Below are positions 11,201 through 20,556 of a stretch of 64,000 nucleotides of DNA, in pieces. Below the pieces are notes generated by a model, which worked only from the letters and a program-made list of their open reading frames with translations, was not told where the DNA came from and did no database searches. The stretch is from Henricia sp. BOLD:AAB3569 (taxonomy: Eukaryota > Echinodermata > Asteroidea > Spinulosida > Echinasteridae). How positions within the stretch are numbered: position 1 is the first letter of the stretch; every line of letters starts with the position of its first letter. The stretch covers positions 558,001 to 622,000 of the forward strand of contig JBBELK010000684.1 in the NCBI GenBank assembly GCA_037783545.1. Reading direction: 5' to 3'. The position numbers were made by a program, and so were the translations under genes.

Positions 11201-12152
11201 ATCGCCTCCCGTGCGGCTCAAAGCGTGCGGGGCCACTCTCGTCCGTCACCTGCTAGATCCAGCAACAGGACACTGGATGGATGGCCACGCTCTTCTTTCG
11301 CCTTTCCGTGGACTTCGTCCCCCTTCTCATCGCCTCTTGGAACAAGACCTTCACCACTTTCACCTCGCTCTTCTTCAAGCTTTTCCTCCCATTTTCTGTG
11401 CAGATGGCCTGCAAGGCCCCCGGATGAACACTGAGAATGTTCCAACATACCCCGACTCTCCGGTTTGCTTCATTTTGCCATCTGCACAGAGTGGACTCTC
11501 CGCACCATCCAAAACCATCTACGGCCTTTTCATCACGCTCCTCAACTCACCTGTTTCATCGTCTTCAGCTTCTCATTGGCACAGACTTGGCTTTCTGGAC
11601 TCTTCCACTTCAATACAATGGACAGAAATATATCGCTTGCCAACTTCAAAGAAAGAAGGAGATGTGCAATTTCAACTTCTGCACAACTTCCTACCCTCCC
11701 TCACCGTTCTTCATCATTTCAACCTGGACATCTCCTCCAATTGTGGATGGTGCGGAGAGCGCGGAACGATTCAGCATCTCTTCATCCAGTGCCCGGCCAT
11801 CCAACCCACCCTCGACCTTCTCGCTTCTCTTCTGGCTCGTCTTCTCCCGTCTCTACATCTCAATTTTGACATCTACTGGGCTCTAGTCCCGCACGCAAAG
11901 AGCCGCACAAAAGAAGCCGTCCGCCTCGCCAACTACCTCATCATCAGCTGCAAAAATATCATCTACTTTTTGTACCGTACTTCCCACTTTGTTAACCCTA
12001 AAACGGTTTGGCTCCAAAGAATAAAACACAAAATTCTCATCGAATTTTCCTTTTACAAATCTGTAAATAGTATTGATAATTTTCTTCGCAAGTGGTCTTT
12101 CAATGACACTCTCTTTACTTACAATAATAACGGAATGACGTGGTTGATATAG
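8256..12152 (+). CDS. Tx1 LINE ORF2, endonuclease-reverse transcriptase
   Basis: An uninterrupted 1298-residue polyprotein. Residues about 13-255 form an apurinic-type endonuclease: LITLNTGG at the start, LLQETYN with its metal-binding Glu, VAGDFNC, and the C-terminal LSDHSAV. The reverse transcriptase follows (about residues 470-750), with NWRPVSLLNTDYKIFAKLLA, LDQKKAFDNVDH, GIRQGCPLSG and the catalytic YADDVTVF at about 709-716. A C-terminal CCHC knuckle (CGWC..HLFIQC) is at about residue 1162, as in L1/Tx1 proteins. It would nick the target and prime cDNA synthesis there. An internal Met at 8289 gives an equally plausible start, right before the endonuclease. No inactivating change is seen. 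Confidence 0.95.
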   Translation: MEFLYLLYACTMTLSLITLNTGGCASPIKNASLQVLFDRVYHNPDIILLQETYNLNDKNSCWNMWSHTPYCSPGLTMGSGVTTLINTSKIDVISHSSIVAGYVHYIHFKFQDSIYHLYNTYIPQNDKDALGAIQSIVDHSSSINGSVFVAGDFNCTLNPSLDRLRTTIERRPKVSVALRDAVGALSLCDAWRRLNPTKTEFTWLRNNPANVHGVLKARLDRFYIPPHLISSISSSSIIPCYLSDHSAVQITLKIPTSLQKGSAYWHFNNSLLEDENYKEIIRHFWGDWTTKKRDFPDLASWWDFGKSHIKSITQMYSTKVAREKRQNFLQLNKQINELQSAPDFTPEVKAALAEQRDNLNFLLKSEAKGALVRSRFKFSTEIDTCSTYFFNLEKNNSTSKHISRVRLPSGNISEDPTEIKTHIRDFYKSLYSQISTDEGAFSELITGINRLDPAESDDLDCPLTLEELDLAVGQLGKNKTPGLDGLTSEFFQCFWPALKDDFLPVLDASLVSGSLPHSFRRGVITLLPKKGDLADLANWRPVSLLNTDYKIFAKLLAGRLKQCIGSVIDPDQSYCVPGRSIHNNLNLIRDTLFYCNVNDLPLAVVNLDQKKAFDNVDHGYLFNVMRAMGFGDRFIRHIHLLYSGTESLVKVGGSLTAPFSFEKGIRQGCPLSGLLYTIAIEPLLHNFRQKMSDFSLRIPGSNTPLVVSAYADDVTVFITSNAGFGVAEKVYGLFRDASAACLNTQKSQGLWAGSWTGRSDKPLNFSWNSEGLAFLGVHLGNTNNYNNQNWTKCKEKLNKTLLSWSRLLHTLSFKGKVIIANQLAASKIFHSLAVLSPPDNVVDELQKSLVNFVWSNKRHYLKKDTLYQKPDNGGIGLACLQARIMTFRLGTAQRFLNLSPHPAFSFMSYFLRQYRKLNYDFQLFHLRTDPKFHTSLPVFYSDILRAWTASGARIEARPDDINHVINLPLNSTLMDDAAGDGESPPVRLKACGATLVRHLLDPATGHWMDGHALLSPFRGLRPPSHRLLEQDLHHFHLALLQAFPPIFCADGLQGPRMNTENVPTYPDSPVCFILPSAQSGLSAPSKTIYGLFITLLNSPVSSSSASHWHRLGFLDSSTSIQWTEIYRLPTSKKEGDVQFQLLHNFLPSLTVLHHFNLDISSNCGWCGERGTIQHLFIQCPAIQPTLDLLASLLARLLPSLHLNFDIYWALVPHAKSRTKEAVRLANYLIISCKNIIYFLYRTSHFVNPKTVWLQRIKHKILIEFSFYKSVNSIDNFLRKWSFNDTLFTYNNNGMTWLI

Positions 12153-13136
12153 TCACCACACTCCCCTTCTTGATTTTGGGGTCTCTTCTCCCCGGGGCAG
12201 TTGCTCGAGTCTGTCGAGACATGGCGTATGCCACTGCTCTGGGGAGAGGATGCCCCACTACTAACCTCCTCTCGGGTATTGTCCTGGGATTGGCCCATTT
12301 TGGGGGTGCTCTCTCTTTGGAGCAGCAGCTCGAGAAATCGAGACATGGCAATGGCCACTGCTCTGGGGAGGGGGTGCTTCCACCTGGGGCTCGTCCCGGG
12401 GATGTGCCCGGGAGGGGGTCCTTACTTTTTCTCCTTTTTGCCGAGTGGGACTTGCGGTCGGCTTCGGCTTGCTTGTCCCGGGGTCGGCTGCTCGACTCAT
12501 CGAGACGTGGGGTATCCCTCCGGCCTTGGGGCGAGCTGAACGACGTCGACAGCTCGCTGGTGCCTGGATCGGTTGCTCGACCGTTCTGGGTGCTGGCGAG
12601 TGCTTTTTTTCCCACCCGTGCTTTTCCCCACCCCATCCCTTCCTGGTGGACGGAGGAGGGTTGCTGTGCTCTGTCATAAGCACAGCGCGGTGTTTTTTAC
12701 CGCCCTCTACCGTCCGCCTTTCCCTGTCTGGGCCGCCACGTGCGGGTGCTCTGCGCCTGCACGCTGTGGTTGGCGGCCCCGGCTTTCCCCCGCCCATCTC
12801 CAGATTTTGTTTTCTCCTGATTGTTTTTCTTTGTTTCATTATTTTCCAAATGTAAAACGGAAGTACCGTTAATTTATATTTATTTAAAGGTAATGTTTTC
12901 ATGATTGTATTTCCTTGTTTTTCTTTACTTGTTTCAAAACGGAAAGTACCGTTAATTTCTGTTTATTTGATGATCTTTGGTTATTATTTCCTGTTTAACA
13001 AATACTTTTGTTCAAAGTACAATTTGTTTTTCCTTAGTTGCATCCTTGTGTAATTATTGAAGTTAATTGTTTTTTAGTTTGTAATTATTGTTCTTTCGTT
13101 TACCGAGGATGTAATAAAGTTTTTCTTGGAAAAGTC
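12153..13136 (+). other. Tx1 LINE 3' UTR with repeated stem-loops
   Basis: No coding role. Three short hairpins of the form CTCGA-loop-TCGAG occur at 12204-12218, 12329-12342 and 12491-12504, each followed by GAGACRTGG and G-rich sequence, with a half-copy at about 12575. Farther on, a second motif AAAACGGAA(A)GTACCGTTAAT occurs twice (about 12853 and 12936). These may be the RNA features the element's reverse transcriptase recognises. Long open frames on the minus strand here are GC-rich shadows. Confidence 0.6.
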
Positions 13137-13149
13137 AAAAAAAAAAAAA

Positions 13150-13190
13150 GTCTTTCTTTCTTTCTTTCTTTCTAAATTCTTTCTTTCTTC
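13150..13190. repeat. (CTTT)n microsatellite, 3' target copy
   Basis: After the A tail the sequence gives five TTTC units, TAAATT and CTTTCTTTCTT, then unique sequence (CGGGCAAACGG). It duplicates 6195-6230 on the other side of the LINE. Confidence 0.85.
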
Positions 13191-13499
13191 GGGCAAACGG
13201 TCACGTGACATCACATATCTGCTAATAACTGCCAAACGCCGTGGTCGATTTCAACCAGATTTGGACACAGTCTTCCTTGACCGGAGTCCTATCTTGGGTG
13301 ACCGCCACGTAAGGCCAATGGTCACCGACTGGTCACTACTGGTCATTTTCTTCAAAATTATAAAATGCTTCTTCTTCCACAGTCTTGACCCAATTAATGT
13401 CAAATGTGGTCAGTAACATCTTTGGACCAAGCTACATATGGGTTGTTCACAGAATTTGGCCATCGGCTACCTATGGTCAGTACGGGTCATTTTAGTAAG

Positions 13500-13915
13500 G
13501 GGCCATAGACTGTACAGTAATCAAGGAAACGCTGTATTGGCCATTTCGCTAGTGCAGGACAATTGTTAGACTGTACAGTAAATCAAGGAAACGCTGTATT
13601 GGCCATTTCGCTAGTGCAGAACAATTGTTAGACTGTATAGTAATCAAGGAAACGATGTATTGGCCATTTCGCTAGTGCAGGTACAGTAATCAAGGAAAAG
13701 ATGTATTGGCCATTTCGCTAATGCAGGACAATTGCTAGACTGTACAAGTAATCAAGGAAACGATGTATTGGCCATTTCGCTAGTGCAGGACAATTGCAAT
13801 AGACTGTACAGTAAGTAATCAAGGAAACGATGTATTGGCTATTTCGGTAGTGCAGGACAATTGCAATAGACTGTACTAAACGCTGTATTCCCGCTAGTGC
13901 AGGACAATTGTAATT
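13500..13915 (+). repeat. minisatellite, 60-66 bp unit
   Basis: About six and a half copies of a unit containing AGACTGTACAGTAATCAAGG, then TGTATTGGCCATTTCGCTAG and TGCAGGACAATTG. Spacing varies from about 42 to 68 bp because of small deletions in individual copies. Open frames across it are repeat artefacts. Confidence 0.85.
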
Positions 13916-14309
13916 AAATTTGGTCAAATTTGACCCATTTTTAATCTAATAGTGCATTGCAAAGGACGCCCTCTGCTGGTGGAAACTGATTTGCGATATG
14001 GTCTATGGATCAGCATCTTGATAATATTTCCAGTCAAAAAATTCCCCAACCTTTTGCAGTGTTCAAAGGTCATAAAAACCTTTCATAAAAGCTATTTCAG
14101 GCTGATATTCGTGCTTCGTGAAGCACATATAAGCTCTAGTCTTACTTATACTCGGTCATACAAAAATACACTTTAAAGAATAGCATATGATATTGGCGGC
14201 AGCGAAGCACGTATAGCGCCGCCTATATAGAAAACTCCAAAGCAAGTGAGGCAAATTATGAATTTACATGTGTGTAATGATACTTAATTATCTGCCGTGT
14301 CTTAAATGA

Positions 14310-15332
14310 CTAAAGACCAAGGTTTTGTGTTACTTGAAGACGTTTTTCAAGTGAATCAACGATGTAGCCATCTTTACTTTCATCCCTTTTCCATCTCCCG
14401 TGTCTTCTAAGACAACGGTCCCCCACTTGATTATTGGCTGCTGCAGTTGCGCCCCCAGACCTTAAGGAATGAAGGCCAAAATTCATTCCTGGTGCGACCT
14501 CGGATAGCATCTTGACTATGCATTATTTGGCCCTGGTGTAGCTAAGGGGTTTATCTTTGGCGATAAGTTTACATACCCTTTTTGATCTAAAAGCGGGCTT
14601 AAACAAAAAATGATTAGATTCGGTACTGATATTCGTAGCTGACATGTATCTAAGCAACATTGTAAGTGGACACGCTGATGTTGAGCCTTTGCTAATGACT
14701 ACTTGATTGCCTGCTCTGAGCTGATCTGTTTTGCTTTTACTTATGTTAACAATGAAATAATCTGCATGAATAGACAAATCATTGCAACGGATCGAGCTAA
14801 GCTCGTCGTACCTCAAGAAACCAGCAAATGCTGTTGTGATCATAGACAAATTTCTTATTTCGATTGGGTCTTTGCTATGGGTATACGTATCACATAACTC
14901 AATAAGCATGTCAACCGTAACTGCATCTTTCTTAACAACTTTGCGACCCGTTATACGTTTTGCTGACTCATGAAGATTTCGAACAAATGAGTTATTTGTA
15001 GGATCTGTGAAACCGTTCATGTCATGCGCCCACTTGACAGCGTAGATTGCTGAAGAGATGACACTATGAGATGCTCCTCCGTCCAGTAGTTTTGTCAAGT
15101 AGACAGCTAGATGAATAGGTTGTGCCGGTAAAGCTGGAAAACTGCTTTGACGACAGAAGTTTGCCCATCTCTTGAAAGCTCCAAAGTACTTTGAAACTGT
15201 GTTGTCACTTTTTGCTGCTAGCATGTAGCCACTCATCCTGTCAGCCAGCCCCTCCTTAGTTATCCCGGCTTGTTCCAAAGCCCCCTTGATATTTCGTTTC
15301 AGTTGGATACCTGGGCAAGAAATAAATGACAT
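14310..15332 (-). pseudogene. DIRS-like tyrosine recombinase, one internal stop
   Basis: Encodes the recombinase that would integrate circular cDNA of the element. The first part (15332-14523, 269 residues) has the helical N-terminal domain and the first catalytic Arg in GFLRYDEL. The second part (14510-14310) has HSLRSGGAT (His-x-x-Arg), the RHGRWK box and a Tyr in DGYIVDS that fits the nucleophile. They are in the same frame, separated by one TAA (14523-14525) and four more codons, so a single nonsense change breaks an otherwise complete protein of about 340 residues. The start Met is uncertain. Confidence 0.85.
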
Positions 15333-15477
15333 CGGTCATCCAATCACATATACCGTGTATAGTCAGTTTACTGCGGCTTGAGCCGAGTTTCTGAACAATT
15401 TGAGGGTCTAGCAGAACCCCCCAAAATTTACTTGATATTTACATATCTGTAATAACAGCCTCAACAAGGTTGAGTCG

Positions 15478-16161
15478 TTAAAATGCAATTCTAAATGCAA
15501 TTAACGTGAATTTGAGTGGATTTTCCGAAAAAATCCCCAAACTGCTATAACTTTGCGTAATCGCATCTTGCTGTGGAAGAATCTTTCTGTCTTTTACAAA
15601 TTGTTTCATTGATCCATCTTCGTAAACAAAATACGACCAGAAGGGGGCAGACTTCCATTGCGGAATAACCATAATTCCTTGAGCTTTTTCTTTTTGAATT
15701 TTGTTCAGAGCTCTTAAAATGAGCCTGGGTGGAGGAACAATCCAATTGCAATCTCCAGACCAATTCTGACTGAATGCGTCTACGCCCTCTGTTCCAAGGC
15801 ACCAAAATCTGGAATTAAATCTTTTGCAGTGGGTGTTCAGGTTTGTGGCAAATCTGTCCACAGTACAAGGACCCCAAAGTTTATCAAGATAAGAAAAAAT
15901 GTCAATATGAATTTGCCAGTCATCACTATCTTTGACTCTACTCAGTGAATCAGCCTTAACGTTATTTTCCCTTCTTATCCATTCAGGATGAATACTTATT
16001 CCTTTATTGTCACACACTTCATGAATATTCATAGATACCTGTTGCAAATCTGACTTTTTGCTTCCCGAGTTTATGATTTTCTTTACATTCTTATTGTCAG
16101 TGAACCATCTTACCGTTTTGTTTTCAAGAACTTCTACGTTACTCCTTAGTACTCTGTTCAC
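15478..16161 (-). pseudogene. DIRS-like RNase H and downstream domain
   Basis: Continues the reverse-transcriptase frame after one in-frame TAA (16198-16200). It carries RNase H sequence (RWFTDNKNV with its catalytic Asp; HPEWIRRENNVKADSLSR at the last motif) and then a region (TVDRFATNLN, GDCNWIVPPPRLI, IPQWKSAPFW) that is characteristic of DIRS polyproteins. It would remove the RNA template during cDNA synthesis. It ends 145 bp before the recombinase frame. Confidence 0.8.
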
Positions 16162-16197
16162 TGGTTCAGCCTCTCTCCAACTGGAGCTTCGCTGAGC

Positions 16198-18236
16198 TTA
16201 TTCACGGTCCCATGAACCGATTACTTCCGTACCTTCAGCCAAGGTTCCCGCACAAAGGGAAACATAACCGCCAAAACCATGCGCGGATGCATCACTAAAT
16301 GCTTCAATCTCGCATTCATCTTTATACTCAATACTTAGCCCCTGGTTGTTTAGGGCTCTGGCTTCTTTTTTCCAAAAATGAATTTCATTATATGCATCTT
16401 CATCAATAATTACTGGTGCATTCCAGCTAGCTCTTGTATCTATACAGCGATACAAAAATCTGGTCTTTAACCTTGCAAGCTTTCCGACTGAATGAGTCAG
16501 AGAAATTATCTGGCCAACAACAGAGGCCACAAATCTGGCTGCAGCCAGACAACACTTATCTGCATCGATCTGTTTTGTGAGACTGTCAAGTGACATTTCA
16601 AGTCTTTCTATTCTGTTGTCAGTTGCATGCAACATGCCCGTGGTCATAGACCACATGTATCCCAACCACTGTATTGCTTGTGATGGTTCCCAAACACATT
16701 TGTCATCTGCGATCAAAAAGCCAAAACGCTCCAGTGAATCTTTAATTTCTCTGCTTAGATCTACTGCGTCTTCAAATTGTCTACTACCAGCAAGACCATC
16801 GTCTAAAGACATGACGACTTTGTGGCCTTTTGACCTCCACGAGGAGACCACAACACGCATTAATTTGGTGAAAATATATGGTGCGGTAGACAGGCCAAAT
16901 GGCAAAACATTGAATTGATAGAAACGGGTTCCATTTTCGTTTTCCCATAAAAAACCAAGATAGGTTTTGTGGCTTGGGAAGATTTCAATATGATGGTAGG
17001 CTGATTTGAGGTCAAAGGTAAACAAGAAATCTCCTTGTTGAAAAATCTGTTTGGCTATAGATACATCTTCGTATTTGAATTTGAACTGTGCAAGATGAGG
17101 ATTCAAATTTCTACAATCCAAAATAAGTCTTGCCTTGCCGCTTTTTCCATGAGCAAAGGTTAGAGGGTTGACACATGACGGTTTTTGCTTGACCTCCGAA
17201 ATACAACCTTTCATTTTGAGTTGTTCAATTTCTTCTGAAACAAAAGCAGCATCGTCATTTGCGGACTTGTTATTTTTCAATTGATATGTCCCTGGGAGGG
17301 ACTTGAAAGGGATTAAATATCCGTCCTTGATAACCGTCTTTATATGGGCATTAACATTAACCTTGTCCCAATGATTCAATAAACTTTTCAATCTGCCTAC
17401 TGTAGAAGTAGGCAGATCAGATTGCACAAAACAAGCGTCAGTGTCCTTATTCAAAACTTTACCAATATTTGTACAAGCATCAGTATCAGATTCACATGAT
17501 GGCAAAACAAACTGATCACTTATCTTGTTAGCCTTCCAGCTGGCTGGTTGTCTTGCATTGGGGCATTCATGTTTCCAGTGTCCCGGCTGGCCGCAGGTGA
17601 AGCACACTCCGGGCTTGCTGGTGAACTTGCCGGCGCTAGTACTGGGCCGATGCGAAGCTGACAAAGCCGGGTCCGCCTGTGCCGAGGTCGGCCATGAAGA
17701 AAAACGACTGGTTTTCCGGACCCTTTTAGTTTGATCTTGCTTGATCTTCTTGGCAGCTCTGGTCTCTGCACGATTGATGCGTTTTTCATCCTCCGAATCA
17801 GAAGCTAGCGGGTTGGATTCGTACTCCATGACTACTTTCCAGCCAGACTCGGACGCGTCTGCCATTTTGATCAGTTTTTGCCTATGTCCTAAGAGAGCAA
17901 TACCTTCGGCAATGTCTTTGGAGGCCTGCGGAACGTCTCTGGCGTTGTCCAAACTCGCCTTGGCATCTTGAAGTTTGTTGACCACGTTGACGTTGAATTT
18001 AAACTGGTCCTCACAGCTTTTACGTTTAAATCTATAACTGTCATTGGACAGAATGTTTTGCTCGATTTTGGACAGTTGACTGTCAGAAATCTGTTTCTGC
18101 GTTTGGCCGATTCTGTTTTCAAAGTCAGTTTAGCCGATATCAAGCCGTCGAGCTTGTCCAGGAGGGCCGCTTGAGATCCAACAACGGCTTGCTGCACCCG
18201 TTCGTCGATAAAAACCGCTTGAGCTTTGGCGTCCAT
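16198..18236 (-). pseudogene. DIRS-like gag and reverse transcriptase (frameshifted)
   Basis: The N-terminal part begins at 18236 and switches frame near 18130; the second frame then runs to 16198. It contains a CCHC knuckle CFTCGQPGHWKHEC (about residue 128 of the 595-residue frame starting at 17985) and a reverse transcriptase with LTFAHGKSGKARLILDCRNL, FTFDLKSAYHHIEI, QFNVLPFGLSTAPYIFTKLM and the active site SLDDG, a variant of Y-x-D-D usual in this group. RNase H starts at AFSDASAHGFGG. The frameshift and terminal stop are the only disabling changes. Confidence 0.85.
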
Positions 18237-18293
18237 GGCGGAAAAGGCAACGAGGTGACCTGTGTGAAGTGCTTGCTAGAACTGAATACCTTT

Positions 18294-18584
18294 GTTGTTG
18301 TAGTTGTTGTTGTATATTTTATGGCATCTTCGGCAACTAAGGCCCTTTATGCCATCAACTATACGGTTTTAGCTTTAACTATACTATATTATCAACTTGA
18401 GATGACGAAGAAGGAGTTGCAGTTTTATAAGTGGGAGGAAAACCCCCAGAGAAATGCCCCAGGGGAAAACCCACGCGGTCAAGTAGGGACTGCAAACCCA
18501 ATCCACATACACGCCCCGGATTCGAACCCGGGACCCCAGAGGTGAAAGGCGAGGAAAGAACCCGTACGCCAACCCGACCGCCCC
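18294..18584 (-). mobile_element. tRNA-derived SINE inserted in DIRS-like terminus
   Basis: About 290 bp on the minus strand with an A-box-like TGGCGTACGGG and a perfect B box GGTTCGAATCC near its 5' end (18584 side), and a tail of GTT repeats on the plus strand. It is flanked by a 14-bp duplication AACTGAATACCTTT at 18280-18293 and 18585-18598. The uninterrupted site is preserved at about 5990-6006, confirming insertion. Confidence 0.9.
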
Positions 18585-18789
18585 AACTGAATACCTTTTG
18601 TTCCACTCTTCCATTTATACCATGCACTAGCAATTACGTAACACCTTACTGCACCACTGAACACCTGGCAACGCGGTATGCGTTGTTCGAATTCCTAAGA
18701 CAATTATTTCCCGCTATACTGCGAACCGCAAGAAATGAATATTCCTCAATAGTGCTCATTGTACTGTCACTCGCAAGCGTGAGGAAACC

Positions 18790-19064
18790 CATGAAGAATT
18801 AGAATTAGAAATGGCCAGAGACACCGGGGATGATCCCCCTTGCTCTTCACGAATAAATGCTCTGGGATCTTTAGAGTGCGTTTCCATTTCCTAACACACT
18901 GGACCAACGGCTTTACATCCCTTCCGAAGGATGGAGCAAGTGTGGTTGAGTGCCTTGCCCAAGGGCACAGGTACCGTAGCCGTGGGGAGGTTCGAACCTG
19001 CAACCCCAAGTTTTCACCTATGATTGCGAGTCAATGACCTAAACCGCTCGGCCACGGTACCCCA
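18790..19064 (-). mobile_element. tRNA-Leu/Ser-type SINE, copy 1
   Basis: The 5' head (19064-18970, minus) resembles a type II tRNA: CCGTGGCCGAGCGGTTTAGG at the D arm, GCAGGTTCGAACC at the T arm, and GTACCGT pairing with ACGGTAC as an acceptor stem. The body has CTTCGGAAGGGATGTAAAGC, and the tail is TTCTAATTC repeats. A second copy is at 47048-47312. The poorly paired anticodon stem rules out a functional tRNA. Confidence 0.85.
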
Positions 19065-19067
19065 CAA

Positions 19068-19761
19068 AATCAGGCAATTTTTAAAGGAGAAAATGTGATT
19101 TTTCTACAAAAAAGCAACATTTGCGACAAAAGTGCAAGTGGGAAGTATATATCTTAAAATTACATTATCTTTTGATTTTAGGAGGTAATTATATCAAAAC
19201 CTTTGTTCAATGTATACGAAAAAAAATACCCCGATTTTAATTAGTACCGAGAAATGCTTTGTTGAAGTTGTTCTAGACTTGGCATGCATCGTGTACGGCA
19301 TGTGTACGTACGTACGGGGTCGGCAGACCTGCTCGCCGCTAGTTCTCGACGGGGTTCAAAACTGTTTTCACCGGTCACAAGCGCAGTGGCTGCACGGTAG
19401 TCTTAACTCACACACACACACCCGGGCCACGCGATGGATTTCTCCTCTGATATGGCAGGAATTTGAGCAACCAAAATAGTTTTACCTGATAGATGAAACC
19501 AGCAGTTAGCGAATTGTCTACATTCGAGATCCGGAAGTTTCGTCTTTGACCTAAAGAACGATAATTTTGTCGGGTCACGGGCGAGTCCACTGGCGTTCTG
19601 GGGGCTCCAAAATCTACGTGCTTGCGCAGAGCTCAGAGTGCTTATCGCGAGCTAAAAGCGCTTGAAGTCGAGCTGAAAGCGCTTGACGTCGAGCAAAGGT
19701 CGCTTGCGGTGGAGCAAGGGCCGCTTTATCGAGCAAAACGCGCTTGGCATTGGTAGGGGTG
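19068..19761 (-). repeat. right arm of the ~19-kb inverted repeat
   Basis: The reverse complement of 768-2109 without the 668-bp insertion. It includes six subterminal 20-22 bp repeats (about 19640-19745), one more than on the left. Its outer end lies 61 bp upstream of the host-gene start codon at 19822. Confidence 0.7.
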
Positions 19762-19821
19762 TCATTGCCTAACCGTGACCATACGTGTCTTAGTACGATC
19801 TAGGTCTATAACATTGGCAAC

Positions 19822-20556
19822 ATGCATGTAAATAAAAAAAAATTCGCGTTTTTAATCACATCGTGTGTTGCCGTTATGGTCACTCTAATGACAATATACT
19901 TACACCAGAAGGTACTCGAAAAGCATCCAAGTACAATCGAGTCATCGGTCACCGGTTCCAAAACTTGGCCAAACCTGTCTCTCACGAACGGCTACAGTAT
20001 GGAGTTGACATTACGAATGACCGCGGGACCAGATCTTCTGCAGTTTCTCTACTGTAAGAAGTTTCGCTCCGCTGCGCTGTTCTGGTCCCCAAAGTTGGGT
20101 AATGTCAGTCTAGTACTGGACGAGGAATCAAAGACCGATCATGAGTTTGCAGCTCGGCTTCAGAAACAACAACACCTTATCGGATTTGACATTAAAATCA
20201 GGTATGAACCTCTACCTAAGGATGCGACTTGCCTAAAAACAAAACGGCTCACCGTGGGGTACAACCGCATGATGTGGAACAGTTTCTTCATGGATTTATA
20301 CACCGATGTAGACATTATTGCTTGGACAGACACTGATGCGGTGTTTACCACGCCAGTCACACCGGAAAATATCTTCAAAGGCAACAAATTGAAAGCTACT
20401 GGCCTTGACCTGCCATACAATTGGATGAGAATGTGGATACCATCGACAAGGGCTGCTCTTGGAAAGCCACTAGTTGCGTCGTTTGGCAATTTCCCTACTT
20501 ACGTCTGGAGAGACACTTTCACCAACTGTCGGAAATACATTCTGCAACACATGAAC
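19822..20556 (+). CDS. first exon, type II membrane glycosyltransferase-like protein
   Basis: The only convincing host coding exon in the window, 245 codons before a splice donor. Residues 8-27 (FAFLITSCVAVMVTLMTIYL) after a short Lys-rich N-terminus form a signal anchor, as in Golgi enzymes. The luminal part has an Asp-x-Asp element in IIAWTDTDAVF (about residues 166-176), preceded by hydrophobic sequence, as in GT-A-fold glycosyltransferases where it binds a metal-sugar nucleotide. The frame continues only four codons past AAC|GTACGT at 20556/20557, a good donor in phase 0. No later exon was recognised in the window. Substrate and family are unknown; an alternative is a glycosyltransferase-like protein without activity. 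Confidence 0.65.

Larger units (their letters stand above)
6259..13149 (+). mobile_element. full-length Tx1/L1-clade LINE
   Basis: A 6.9-kb non-LTR retrotransposon with 5' UTR (6259-6491), ORF1, ORF2, a 1-kb 3' UTR, an AATAAA signal at 13113-13118 and a 13-nt A tail (13137-13149). Both sides are (CTTT)n microsatellite carrying the same TAAATT interruption. The ORF2 palm sequence and the C-terminal CCHC knuckle place it in the L1/Tx1 group; known Tx1-clade families include ones that target microsatellites or multicopy RNA genes, which fits this site. ORF2 is intact and ORF1 has a single C-run frameshift, so the insertion appears young. Degraded relatives occur at 31163-31365 and 42795-45480. 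Confidence 0.9.
14138..18741 (-). mobile_element. DIRS/Ngaro-like tyrosine-recombinase retrotransposon
   Basis: On the minus strand the order is zinc-knuckle gag, reverse transcriptase, RNase H and a tyrosine recombinase, with no integrase or LTR. That set is the hallmark of the DIRS group, which inserts by recombination and so leaves no target duplication. The coding part runs 18236-14310. Flanking blocks 14138-14221 and 18249-18741 also bound the short derivative at 5297-6148, which supports them as element termini. The 18249-18741 block is interrupted by a SINE. Damage is light: one frameshift near 18130 and two in-frame stops (16198-16200 and 14523-14525). Confidence 0.8.

Noticed and set aside
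12115..12902. Minus-strand and plus-strand frames of 130-213 codons after ORF2
   Set aside because: They lie in the GC-rich LINE 3' UTR, overlap each other, and have no recognisable domain.
13500..13915. Regular repeats that could suggest a CRISPR array
   Set aside because: The whole unit repeats, there are no unique spacers, and the genome is eukaryotic.
18970..19064. Possible tRNA-Leu/Ser gene on the minus strand
   Set aside because: The anticodon stem pairs poorly and the sequence continues into a SINE body with a second copy at 47048-47312.
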